DNA of 64,000 nucleotides, from the NCBI GenBank assembly GCA_001695595.3, contig MBPM02000018.1, forward strand, positions 744,001 to 808,000. The letters run 5' to 3'. This DNA comes from Plasmopara viticola. Its lineage: Eukaryota; Oomycota; Peronosporomycetes; Peronosporales; Peronosporaceae. Position numbers and translations under genes: made by a program. A model generated the notes under the pieces. That model worked only from the letters and a program-made list of their open reading frames with translations, did not search any database and was not told the origin of the DNA. Within the stretch, counting starts at the first letter, position 1; each line of letters opens with the position of its first letter. Below are positions 1-11,201 of the stretch, piece by piece.

Positions 1-904
1 AAATTGAGCAAGCCAACAACAAAGTTGGGCCCAAAAGCTTACCAGAAGTGGTTTTCTGTAAGAAAACTAACGTGTGAGCTGCAGGTTGACCGTCTGACAG
101 GTCTCACAACGCCTCAACGCTTTACTACCTTGTTGTACGCGTAAATATATCCATGTAGCAAAAGTCCAAAGATAGCGCCTATTTTTACGTAAGGGATTGC
201 GCATCATATGCCTTCAAAATGTATCAGGCCCAATGTCTTTATCAGTCGAAGCAAGGACACGGTCTGATCTGATGGATTTATCTTGCAGTAAAGCAAAGCG
301 TGCTTAGCCATTGCGATGCAACTGCGATCCCTGTAAAGCGGTCAGCGACTAAAATTTGATAAATTTGACTGTGACGAGGAATTTTACTTGGATATTTAAT
401 TTTGTTCACATCTTTGATGCCTGACAAGTTTGTTTGCCATTAGAGCTTGCAATTCTACCAACGCATAATCTGACCTGCGCAATAGTGCATGGATTGCACT
501 CGAAGAACTACCCCAATTGTATTTACTTAGTCAGCTTTCATATTAAAACGATACGCTTCATCTCGTCAGAATAAACACGCCAAAATAAAGATTTCTTACG
601 TATTTGCCTAGTCAGCAACTCAACATCGCGTCACAATAATTTGTCGCGTCAAAGATTGACAAGCACAATGAATTTGTCAGGCTTATTTTTGCAGAGTTCT
701 ATATCTTATGTATAATCACCACAATCTTTGTGACAAGAAAGGCGTCTTTACCGTCCCTTCCAGATATATAAGGCCTAAAAGATTACGCAAGACTTAGGGC
801 CACTCGGAACTAAATTAGCGCGTACCTCATGGCAAGTAAACTTTCGTCATGAACGAGGTAGTTCCGCTTAGCAGCCAAAATTCAAGCAAGATAAATCACT
901 TTTA

Positions 905-1000
905 CCCGTCCTAACCGAGTTGCAGTATGGCTTAACCGATGGCATAGTTGCAAGTGCCGCAACCAGTGCAAACCGGTATCGTTCCATAGGGCAAAGCCAG
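905..1000 (-). repeat. dispersed repeat A, copy 1 (relic)
   Basis: Read on the minus strand, this stretch resembles 4890-4965 on the plus strand both as DNA and when translated. In both, a short conceptual peptide of the form FA-x-LxTMxSVxPYxNx is recovered. The copies are diverged and broken, so this is probably the remnant of an unidentified transposable element. No family can be named. Confidence 0.4.
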
Positions 1001-2349
1001 AACAAATTTCTATTTGAGACTTTACTTGACGCCAATATATCATTGTGGTGCTGGCTTTTCAGCCACAACCCAATGTTTTATATAAGGCCGACAGAGGCTT
1101 TTGCAACACCAGCATAGCAAGCACTTAGTTTGTCCAGTATTTGCTAAGACTGAGCACTTTTTGGAATTGTTTGAGAGCGTGGGGTGGGCCAAGCCATGAC
1201 ATTGTGTAACCGAGAGCTTAATACTTCTCTACCACATATACACTTTTGTCAATGCTTGAGCAGAATCTGGTACACAAAAAATTGCTTAGGTGATTTGAAT
1301 GAATTTTCGGAGCAAATTGGTTGTCTTCAAAACACCGAGGAGCGAATATTTCGTCAGAGTATACGTAAGCAAGACCTCGTAAAGGTCAAATCAACTGTGT
1401 CCTCAGATTACGTCACTGAGGAACTTGATGCATTTCCATAGCATACTTCAAGGCAAAGCAGCCACCATGAAGGATATGTAAACTTCTTCATTTGAATCTA
1501 ATAGTAGCCATATAGAAGTATTTTGGAATGGGTAATTGTGCAGGTGCCGGAGCACTAATCCGCTTTTCTTATGCATGAAGTAGTCATCACTTTCCATACG
1601 ATTTCCAGCACAGAAAGTCGGTGACAAGCGCGTAAGTTTCGATTCCCGACCTTTCTTTTGTAATTGATCGGACGAAGGCTTTTCCAAACCCGCATAGTCA
1701 ACACTGAGCTTGTCCTCATCGTTGATTTGGGAAAATTCTAATCGAATTTCTTTAGAAACGTAGCATAGGCCAAGACAAGACTGATTTTACTTTCACGGAT
1801 CCTGCTCTAGCCTTATGGCTGTTAAAATGCAGCCGAGAGCATGAATATATTTTACCGCAAAAACACATGTCGCGATGCTGTAATAACCTTTAATTTAAGT
1901 GATCTAAATGGGCCTTTGAAAACGATTTAAATACCTCATTGCTGCCATGGACATGTATATTTCCAAAATGCTACAACCGCATTTTAACCGAACGGTCAAA
2001 CATCGCTGAAATGTTTGACAGCCCTAATGACATCACCAATTATTCATGTAGCATGCCGTACGAACCGCCGTATGGGGTGAATGGAACATTTTTATTTGAA
2101 CATTATTAGCCAATAAATGGATAGTGTGTCGCTTGGCAGCCCTGAAGCCCATTGAGACTGTACGATTACATTTATAGGATGTTTTAAGAATGGAGAGCTT
2201 TCTTTTTAAGAAATTGAGAGGAGCGGTTAGCATTCTAATTTGCCTTCTTCATTGTTGCGGCCTGCATTTTAGCGTGTTAAGTATGCGGTAGATCCCCCAG
2301 TAGTCGCCTACCAGATTTAATGTGAAGCAGAGCATCCTTCCTCGAAATC

Positions 2350-2450
2350 AAATTATAATGCAGTAACGTACATCATGAAGCAGTCTTCACTTCTCACTTG
2401 GTAATCGAGCATAAAAGTCGGTGTTGAGTGCGGAAATTCCGACTTCTGCA
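2350..2450 (-). repeat. dispersed repeat B, copy 1 (relic)
   Basis: The reverse complement of this stretch matches 19955-20045 (plus strand) over roughly 90 bp at about 80% identity, judged by eye. The shared core includes the 10-mer GACTGCTTCA and the run CACCGACTTT. A weaker third copy lies at about 1570-1640 (minus). Conceptual translation gives a DDCFM/EDCFM-like core in two copies and DDYFM in the third, suggesting a once protein-coding mobile element. The family is unknown. Confidence 0.5.
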
Positions 2451-4088
2451 TCCGGTCTATATTTGCACATTTCAGCAAAAAAGGCATTAATGAACTCCCA
2501 CTGTTCATGCGGTCTTGATCGTTGCTCGATAGCATAAGACTTCAAAAATCAATCTAACGCCTTACTTCTCTACCCGGTGGAAATTTTGATAGTACGTCTT
2601 TGTACATCACACCTGAGCGTTCATGTCTTATCCAATTTACCGAGGATTTTGGGATTTTTCAAGGCTTCTAGCAGAACGCAACGCACGCTTCCATGAAGCT
2701 GATTTATTCTGTATTTATCTGGAACAAGGACGCATTGATTATTAAGAGGAGTTCTTGTCATAACAAATGTCATCTCTGAGGTAATTCTAATTCAGCCGTA
2801 AACTTAATAGCTTTAATTTTTAAAGGCCCAGTTAATTTGACACCATTCTCAATGCAATCAATTGAAAACACCCGCTTTGGCACAAAGTTGAGTCAAATTG
2901 TCAATTTATAATGCAAAAAGGCCTTTCGTCAGTGGCGAAATCATTAGTGACAATCAAAGATCTATTTGACGTCGCATATTTACTTTTTACTTGCAAAGCT
3001 CTGTATCCACTCTTGACGCATCTTTGTTACCCATTTGTTATTACTGTGTCGTGCGAACCTACGTTACCAATTTGCAAATGCTGCTATTCGTAGTTAGAAA
3101 CCCTAGGCTACTCAACTGCGATAATATAAAATTCACATTTAGAGCGCTTTTTGTGGTGCCCTCGGCAGTCGGCACTGCTAGCAAAATATGATTACTCTTC
3201 ATCTTAAGACAGCGTCAGGTCCACCTTCGGGGAGTTATTAGTACCTTACACATCTTCCACATCAATCTTGGATGCACTCAGATTTTCTTTTTTTGAGCCG
3301 TACGCACATCGAGAAAGGGGACAGAAGTTTTTTTTAGAAATTTAGGCGGCTGACGCCTATGCCTTTGTCTCATCAGTCAAATCAGGACTCATGTGTTTCC
3401 ACCTGAAATTAGGTCGTTCAAGTCCATTCCAATGACCAGTGATTGTTTTGCACTGTTTCATCTCTATACTTGGCCGCCGTGTCGTTTCCAACCTTAGGAG
3501 TATACAGAGACAATTGATTTATTAGTCAAGAGGATATTGGTGTATTTATGTTGCCCTTTCTGGGAGCGTCACCCTTTCCATTTTGGCTGACCGCAATCAC
3601 CGCCGGCGTGAAACTATTGTGACGCGCATGAGTAAACTAAGACTTGAAATAGTATTTCAATCTTTCGAACATTTGCGAATACGACCATCAACTCGCCGCC
3701 ACTGGCTCCTCCATTGAATGCTGTCAGGCTCTTTAATGGTAATTTACTATGTTGTGTATCAACGACATGCATAGTCCTGCAGTAGGTCGCCTGGTGTCCA
3801 GCGCTATCTTACTTTGATGGCACGGCTCTTGCCAGCAACTCTTCGAGCACTTAGGCGGGATGATGGCTCACATCTTTGACCATACTTGGGTCAGGCACAA
3901 ATCACGTATCGAATCTGATGTATTCCGATAGTAACGTACTGATAGTGGACCTCGAATTCTTCCCTTACTTTTATGAACCATAAATTAACACCTTAGGCAA
4001 GAATACGCGAACTCCGGTGGAACCAAAAGTTCGCAGAAAAAAGGCCTATGCCTGATCGCTCCTCGAAGTGACACTTAGTGAAATAATG

Positions 4089-4661
4089 TCACGAGTAAAA
4101 GCCCATGTGTCGACCAGACATCAAAGCAATAGAGTGCGAAGGCCTTGTGCACCTAATATTCATGACTTAGGCTACATATACGGACATTTTTACACCAGCC
4201 TTATCGAAGCGTACGTTGGACATTGGCTCAATGATCTTGTAGGATCCCAAAAAAATTGGCATATATTTCATAATGAGATACTTAGATGTAATGCACGGTA
4301 TTATACCAATGAATTTACACCGGCTAAAGCGATGAGGCTTGGGATTGATCTCGTGCAGCAGTATCTGCACAACAACCCATTAAATGAAACACGTGCTGCT
4401 TAGCAACATGTGTTGAAGAGTGCATTGAATACGGTAAGAAGCTGCTATCGAAATGAATGGAGTAGTCAAGTATATCTCTTAAGGCAGTCAATCTTTAAAG
4501 TGTTGCAAGGGCCATCCAGCTCTCCCGGCGATGCTTATTTGTCGTGTTACAATTATAACAGGCTTTCATTGAAACACACTTTGTTAAAACATTCGTCCAT
4601 GGCCGCTTTGAAGGAGATTATTCGGACCAGAAAGTTTAAGCAGGCTAATGAAAGTTCTTAG
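4089..4661 (+). pseudogene. possible broken gene of unknown function
   Basis: From an ATG at 4089 one frame stays open to a TAG at 4401-4403, then continues in the same frame to a stop at 4659-4661, so about 190 codons carry one interior stop. The conceptual product is basic and aromatic-rich, with no domain I recognise. It could be a decayed transposon protein, a decayed effector or chance. Open frames of about 110 codons do occur by chance in a window this size, so confidence is low. Confidence 0.25.
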
Positions 4662-4889
4662 CTGCTTTGCAAGCAGCCATGAGGTTCGAAAATACACCGA
4701 TAAAGCTAAAACACTTTTGGCGTGGTCTTTGGTATCCTTTCAAAGGGATTGTGAAAGCCTTTAGGCTTAGCCAGCTGTGTGCACAAGTGCAGCGCTGGTG
4801 ACTCGGGTATTGCAAAGCCTTTTTTTGATCTATTAATACCAAGATGCGCATACAAAGCCTTTGCAAGACTTTAATTCCAGCGTCTTTGG

Positions 4890-4965
4890 ACAGAATGAAG
4901 CGTTTTGTGGCGTTTGCGACGCTTCCGACAATGTCATCGGTTTCGCCTTATTCTAACCCGGGGAT
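4890..4965 (+). repeat. dispersed repeat A, copy 2 (relic)
   Basis: Plus-strand partner of the relic at 905-1000 (minus). Both share a stretch around ATGTCATCGGTT / ATGCCATCGGTT and the following residues in conceptual translation. Nothing longer or intact is present. Confidence 0.4.
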
Positions 4966-5489
4966 GAAGGACAGAGCGAGTCGTCTCGGTCCGATGCTTA
5001 ATGTTGCCCAGCAAATCTACCTCGTATTTGCCAAATAGTTGCACGCCACAAGGAATTCTCAAGTTAAGTTTCAGGTGTGTCTTCTGATTTTTGCGATCTA
5101 TTCAGACCAACGATGCCGGGATGAATATATAAATGTGAAAGTTGTATTGACATCCATCTTGTCATTTCTAAAAATAAACTACCGCCTTTTGCAAATACGC
5201 AATGCGCTTTTGTACCGGGAAGCTTTTTTATCTGGACCAAATCATCATCAATTAAGTTCGATGAAACAAAATGAATAACATTGTAGAGCATCGCAGAGAT
5301 GTCAGAATTAAATTTAGCCCGTGGATGTCGATTGCAAATGCATAGATAGAGAAGACAGACGGCCCGCATCACGAGAGGGTAAGTCTAGCAATCAAGCTCG
5401 AGTCAGTTTACCGAAAGACAAAGACCTGAAGTACGATATACTTTTCATGACAAATGATATTCCGATTTGGACCGGAAAAGCGTCCCTCT
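4966..5489. other. no feature seen
   Basis: Sequence between repeat A and the copia element. It contains only short unsupported frames. I looked for homology to the glycosyltransferase pseudogene that abuts the other side of the copia element and did not find it here, so this flank does not show the left half of an interrupted gene. Confidence 0.5.
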
Positions 5490-5535
5490 AATTGAAAAAG
5501 TTACTTGGGCAATAGTTAGCAAATTGCAAAAGTGA
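5490..5535 (-). repeat. copia LTR 3'-end repeat (left, 3' LTR)
   Basis: A 46-bp sequence that differs from 9709-9754 at two positions. In element orientation it is the 3' end of the 3' LTR. The LTR appears to continue to about 5570, including TATAAATAT on the element's coding strand, which could be the LTR promoter. The full LTR length cannot be fixed because the other copy is truncated. Confidence 0.75.
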
Positions 5536-5591
5536 ATATATTTATAAGTGCTAACTTTCAGTAGTCATCAACTGATTGCAGGTACCGGTAC

Positions 5592-8500
5592 TTACCGATA
5601 TGTAGTTGCTGATCGAGGCTTCGATTCTCCAGCACTCTCACTCGACTCGTCAGCACTTGGCGACTTGATGCCCAACTTGTTCCAGAGATTTTGAAACTGC
5701 ACAGCGCTGATTGGCTTGGTCATCATGTCGGCCATCATGTCTTTTGTTGAGCAATACTGCAGCACTACTAGGCCATCTTCTACCTTTTCACGAACAAAAT
5801 GATAACGAATGTCGACGTGCTTGGTGCGCTTGTGAAATTCCGGGTTCTTGGCCAATGCAATGGAGCCTTGATTGTCCTCGTAAACTGTAACCGCTTCATC
5901 AGTTGTCAACTCACCCAATTCGCAGAAGAAAGCCATTAGCCATATAGCCTCTTGTGTTGCCTCCGACAACGCTATGTATTCAGCTTCAGTAGATGACAGC
6001 GCCACCGTACGCTGCTTCTTGCCTCTTCAGCTGATGCATCCGCCGTTCATCATAAACGCATAGCCGCTCGTGCTTCTTCTTGTTGCAATATCTTTAGCCC
6101 AATCTGCATCCTTGAAACCTCGAAGTCCATCAACGCAGCCCGGTTGGAATTCAATACCATGTGTCCTTGTCCCTTGAATGTACCTGAAGACCCGCTTGAG
6201 CGCTTGCCAATGGGTAGGACATGGATCTGCCGCAAATTGGCTGAGTACTCCCACTGCTGCCGCGAGGTCTGGTCGAGTATATACAATGAGATACATGATG
6301 CACCCTACTGCATTTCGATAGGGGACTCCAGCCATAGTCACGTCATGCTTACAATCGTCTTCACACACATTCTTTGTTAGCTTGAGGTCCGGATCTTGAG
6401 GTGTCTTGACCGGGTTACTGGCATCCATCTTAAAATTGTGCAAAATGTCACTTGCAAACTTTTTCTGTCGCATCGAAGTAGCTCCACTTGTCTTGTCTTG
6501 CTCAATTTCAATTCCGAGGAAAACTTGAGCTGGCCCATATCAGTCATCTCGAATCGATTACTTAATGCTTGCTTGGTATCTTGAAGAATCTTGACACTGC
6601 TGCTTGCGAGCACTAATTCATCAACGTAAAGAGCCACAAAGATCATGGCTTGGTCGTTTCGCATCAAGCAAATGCAGTGGTCTGACTCACACTTTTTAAA
6701 CCCAAGCTTAAGCATGAACTCGTCGATGGTCTTGTTCCACATGCGAGGTGACTGTTTCAGGCCGTATAGTGACCGCTTGAGCTTGCAAACAAAATCCGGG
6801 TGCTCTTGATTCACAAAGCCGTCCGGTTGCTCCATGTATATGTCTTCATCAGACGGTCCGTTAAGGAACGCTGTCTTGACGTCCATTTGATACAGTGTAA
6901 GGCTGTATTTGGCAGCAAGACTAAGCAGGATCCGAATCGATGTAAACTTCGCCACCGGTGCAAACTTTTCATCATAGTCAATGCCGTACTTCTGTGAGAA
7001 GCCTTAAACAACAAGACGAGCCTTGAACCTTTCAACTTCCCCGTCTTGATTCTCTTTCACACGAAAAATCCATCTGCATCCAATCGCCTCGCGTCCTTTT
7101 GGCAATGGCACAATCTCCCAAGTTTAATTCTTATGCAGGGACTTTGACTCAGGGTCACAGGCTTCCTTCCACTTTACCGCGTCACTGGATCTTATAGCCG
7201 ACTTGAATGAAGTCGTCATTTCTCCCACTGAATCCATGACGTAGGCCGCCTCAACATTGAAGCAGTCTTGTGCTGCTGCCGACATCCCTTTAAGTCCACG
7301 ACCTTTGCTGAAGGTTGTATGCCGCTTAATTCTTGGAATTTCTGTTGCTTTCTCGAGCGATTCATTTCGTTGGTGACGTTTCCTACCCACCTCAATGTCA
7401 ACATCGGAAGAAGTTGCCTCTTCTTCTTGTGATTCTCCATCAGTTTCTTCGACATCTTCGAAGACAGCCTCTTCATTGCAGTGATCACGCTTCCCAGTAT
7501 CAAAAACCGTTTCCATAAACTTGGCATCGCGACTGACTAGCACACGACGAGTTTGTAGTTCCTTAAAACGATACGCTTTTTCATGCTCGAAATAACCGAT
7601 AAAGCGGCAGCGTACCGACCTTGCATCAAGTTTGGTGCGTTGTTTTGGGAACCGTGACAAATGCGTGCCAACCAAACACCTTAAGGTTTGCCAGCAATGG
7701 ATTTTTACCGGTCCGAATTCTTGTGAGGTAACTTATCGTGAGAAACAGCGCGTGTAGGACAACGATTTCGTAGGAATGCAGCGATCATTACTGCTTCGCC
7801 CCAGTAAACTTTGGTAAATAAGCGTGTTCCATCATGCACCTCGCGCACTCATCCAACCTTCGGTTCATGCGCTCAGCCACTCCATTCAGCTGTGGCGTTT
7901 ACGGCGGAGTGAATTTTTGAGCGATTCCCCGGTCACTGCAAAACTTGGCCATTCTGTGCGATGTATATTCTCCACCATTGTCACTGCGAAGCGACTTTAC
8001 TCGATATCCGGTCTGCGTTTCAGCAAGTGCGACATATTCAGCAACCTTGGTAGCAACTTCGGCTTTGTTGCGCAGCAAGTATACCATGCAAAAGTATGAC
8101 TTGTCGTCAATAAATGTGACGAAATATCGCTTTCCACTAAAAGTAGGCGTCCGCATTGGGCCACAAACATCACTGTGGATGACCTCCAGCACTTGTTTCG
8201 CACGGTTAGGTGATGACTTGATGTAGCTTGTACGCGTTTGGTTGCCAAGCGAACATCCGTCACACGCCTCCCACTGCCTAACAGACGCAATGTCAATACC
8301 AGTTCCATAGTTTTTCTTAACAATGGCATCCAATCCACCGAAGCCAATGTGACCAAGTCGAAGGTTCCAGATGTACGAATTGGTGTCCCTATGGCATCCC
8401 ATCGAAGTTGTCACATTCGCCGTCTCAGCTGGAATTGGTGTCATGCAGAGCTTGAACAAACCCTTTCCTTTGCGAGCACCAAGCTGCCATCGCAAACCTT

Positions 8501-9578
8501 TTGCATTTGCAAAGCAACCATCTCGCTCAAAGGTAATTGGTGCGACATCCTTCGTAAAACGGCCCACTGAAAACAAATTTCGCAGTAGTTTCGGAATGTG
8601 CCACACACTTGTAAGTACATTTTTCTTGATTTCACGTGGTGTTTGCATTGACATAACTATGTCACCCGTTCCAACCGCTTGAACAATACCGTCATCAGCA
8701 AGGCGTACATCCACCGGAGACATTACCTTGTAGTTGATCATATAGTCTTTCGAGCACTTCATATGCTGAGTTGCACCCGAGTCTACCAGCCAAACACTGC
8801 TTGACGTGGTAGCACTTGTGTCACCACCCACCGAAAATAGAAAGTCGCTAGAAACATCTTCAACTTGTGCGACATTCGCACGCTGTGGCCTTTGCCGCTC
8901 CGCATTATCACGAATTCGCGCGGGACACTTGGCTATCCAATGACCTTGTTCCCCGCAGTAAGGGCAAGATCCACTTGTCTTTGCCTGCACAAAACGTCCT
9001 TTGCGCTTGTTGTAATCATTAGCCATGAACGCTTGACCTTGGTTGTGCGCGGCTCCATCGATGCCGCCACCCTGTGCCTTGCGCTTCATGTCTTCGTGTA
9101 GTACCCGAGACGTCACGAGGTCCCACGTCAATGAATCAGCACGTGACTCTAGTGCCGTGATGAGAAATTGGTACGATTCACTCAAACTACTCAGAAGCGT
9201 GATAACCAAGTCGTCCTCGCTTACCGGAGCCCCGATCGCATCAAGCTACTCCGCTAATGTCTTTAACTTGCTAATGTGCTGAAGCACATCATTACCTTCA
9301 TCCATTGTTGCTGTCAGGAAACGTCGACGAAGGAAGAGTCGATTGGCGAGGCTCTTCTTCTCGAAATGTCCTTCGAGCCTTGACCATGCATCATGCGCGT
9401 CAGTCGCAGAACGAACCAGTGGCAGCTGCGAATCTTCCATCGCGAGACAGATGATCGCAAGCGCCTTGCATGACTTCTTCTTATAGGTTCCTTGGTCCAG
9501 CGAAGTGACGCATTGCTCCAACTTAATCTCGCCACTTGCCACGTCCCACAGATCTTTCTCCTCCAACACTATCTGCAT
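5592..9578 (-). pseudogene. copia gag-pol polyprotein, multiply broken
   Basis: The coding strand runs from about 9578 to 5592. The gag part ends in a zinc knuckle (CPYCGEQGHWIAKC), followed by the protease signature LVDSGATQHM. The integrase zinc region (RLGHIG...CDGC) and core follow, with HSDVCGP, RSDNGGEY and NGVAER carrying the D, D and E. The RT contains QMDVKTAFLNG, and the RNase H contains ALSSTEAEY and VDIRYHFVRE. Breaks: TAG at 9246-9248, TAA at 7899-7901, TAA at 7124-7126, TAA at 7004-7006 and TGA near 6027. The reading frame also changes between about 7900 and 7675 and again near 6480-6380. The RT catalytic box reads YVDE rather than YVDD. Stops sit where family members usually have sense codons (for example W before RSKKQR), so this is decay rather than programmed readthrough. 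Confidence 0.92.
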
Positions 9579-9696
9579 CTTGAATTTTCAGTTGTGGAAG
9601 TTGGTGCCGTCGAACTTGTTAATCCGGCTTGGCGTAGACGCGTCCATGGTGGCGAAGGCAGAGTTAGGGGGCGGGAAGGCAGAGTCGGCGGGGCTT

Positions 9697-9708
9697 GGGC
9701 TCATAACC
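9697..9708 (-). other. copia primer-binding site (half-tRNA type)
   Basis: On the plus strand the bases read GGGCTCATAACC, so the element strand reads GGTTATGAGCCC, a few bases inside the 5' LTR end. That is complementary to the anticodon stem-loop of eukaryotic initiator tRNA-Met (CAT anticodon), not to the tRNA 3' CCA end. Yeast Ty5 and Drosophila copia are known to prime from an initiator-tRNA half-molecule in this way. The assignment rests on position and sequence match. Confidence 0.65.
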
Positions 9709-9754
9709 AATTGAAAAATTTACTTGGGCACTAGTTAGCAAATTGCAAAAGTGA
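9709..9754 (-). repeat. copia LTR 3'-end repeat (right, truncated 5' LTR)
   Basis: Partner of 5490-5535. The repeat stops at about 9754. From 9755 the sequence aligns with the glycosyltransferase gene instead of with the left LTR, so most of the 5' LTR is missing. Confidence 0.75.
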
Positions 9755-10935
9755 GTCGGCAAGTGATCACATGACTGGCTCATGCCGTCTCAATTTGCTG
9801 TCGGGCATCGTGTTGGAGTAGCCACGACCGAAGTGGGTTTGTCGGCCAAAAAAATTGCATTTACCAAACGGTTTGGTGGTGGATAGTTCTGCGAGCAGGA
9901 GTGGTTGTAACACCATGTCCAGTGAAAAGGTCATAGAAACTTAGTTACGTTCAGCTATGAAGCTCATCGAACGACCGAAAGGCGTAAATACGCATTATTC
10001 AACATATATCACAGCAAGAGAATGAAGTGGAAAAAGCTGTGCGGCACTTTAACCGTCTAATGATACGTGCTGTCGTTTCGACAATACAAGAGTCGCAACG
10101 AAGTGGCGTCAGACTAACAAACTGAAGCGTTATGACGCCTGTGACTTTCTAAATTGCGTCACAACCGTCAGAAAGTCGTAAAGTACCAATTGGTAGACTA
10201 AAAGGCTCAAGAACGAGCTCATGGCTCTACAAGTTTCTCATCTGGTGCTGCAGCGTTCCTTTATGGATTGAGTGGTGTCTTCGAAACGTTAATGCAAACT
10301 ATTCTGAGATTTTCGTGAAGGACAAAAAGAAGTAGTAATTGGAGTGATAAAAGGCGTGAGATTCATGGCGTTGCGCTGCTTGTCGATTACGTCGCACCAA
10401 GTCATGCGAACCTTTTAACATAAAGGGTCGCCAAAAGCGTGGCAGTGTCTCTGACAAGCTTTTTATGGAGGCTTCGGGCATGGAAAATGAATTGAGGGAC
10501 GCGGAACAGTCTAAAAGAGCTGCATGCGTACCGGTTGATTGGACCTATCAATAAACTCAAGCTTATGTTCTATGAGTGACACGAATATTTTCATTTGTCA
10601 TTTATTGTGTCCGATGTCATGATTGGACGAGGGTACATCAAACGGCAACTAGAAATATTATGTCAAGTGCGTTTCGAATCGACATCTAACTATGGTAGAT
10701 ACCGTCTAGTGGTGGAATATAGAAGCTGTACTTAATGTTTTTCGAGAACATACAAGCTTGTGGGGATACTGCAATCAGCCAGGTCCTCTTGTGCAGAGGC
10801 AGATTCCACACTTTTACTTAACTGGTAAGACAGCATTGACTGGCAAGAAATCGAGTTACGGGTTCGCATTCATTTGAAAAGTGCTCGTGATTCATTTGCC
10901 GATCACGAGTTGACGAGTTCAGTGCCGGAAGTGTT
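9755..10935 (+). pseudogene. decayed partial copy of sterol glucosyltransferase-like gene
   Basis: This stretch is collinear with the intact gene at 31617-35918. Matching blocks, read by eye: 9757-9830 with about 32855-32920 (shared ACTGGCTCATGCCG); 9835-9950 with about 32920-33060; 10011-10180 with 33122-33290 (shared GAGAATG-xxGTGGAA and GCCTGTGACTTT / GTCTGTGACTTT); 10205-10500 with 33350-33660; 10690-10830 with about 34620-34780; 10870-10930 with about 35670-35730. About 1.2 kb here covers about 2.9 kb of the intact gene, so large parts are deleted. Stops and indels are frequent and no frame survives. The first half, including the start, is missing. It abuts the copia LTR stub exactly at 9754/9755. 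Confidence 0.85.
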
Positions 10936-11201
10936 TTAGTTTATATATTATTGACTCCTAAAAACCGAAATTCTGATCATTTTTTCAGATTTCACCATTA
11001 TCAACTAAGTATGCTAAAATGCACGTATGGTAGAGCAAATTTCTGTCTAAAATTTTCTGGATCAGGTAGTCTGAAAACGATAGTACGAGGAAATTTGTAT
11101 ATCTGTTAAAAGTGTCAATGTAGAGCTGCTAAATATCTCAAATGGCGGACACTACCATGTTTACAATCCTTTGCATTACGTCGTACAATCTCACACTGCC
11201 A
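10936..11201. other. intergenic, no feature seen
   Basis: Short AT-rich spacer between the glycosyltransferase relic and the 3' end of the symporter gene. No gene or repeat recognised. Confidence 0.5.

Larger units (their letters stand above)
1..4067. other. gene-free AT-rich stretch with repeat relics
   Basis: I see no coding region I can support here. All open frames are short, many lack an ATG, and none shows a recognisable domain. Relics of at least two dispersed repeat families lie inside it (about 900-1000, 1570-1640 and 2350-2450), annotated separately. The rest has no structure I can name. Confidence 0.6.
5490..9754 (-). mobile_element. Ty1/copia LTR retrotransposon, inactive
   Basis: This is a decayed copia-superfamily element on the minus strand. 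In coding order it has a gag-like region with a CCHC zinc knuckle, aspartic protease, integrase, reverse transcriptase and RNase H, which is the diagnostic copia order (integrase before RT). Near-identical 46-bp direct repeats (5490-5535 and 9709-9754, 44/46 matching) mark the LTR 3' ends. Beyond the shared 46 bp the left LTR continues with a TATA-like stretch, while the right LTR is cut off and passes directly into a glycosyltransferase pseudogene. A primer-binding site lies at 9697-9708. Several in-frame stops, frame breaks and a mutated RT active site show it cannot transpose. No target-site duplication can be assessed because the right LTR is truncated. Confidence 0.93.

Noticed and set aside
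5400..5489. Left half of the glycosyltransferase pseudogene interrupted by copia
   Set aside because: I compared this flank with the intact gene and saw no collinear match, so simple insertion into the pseudogene is not shown.
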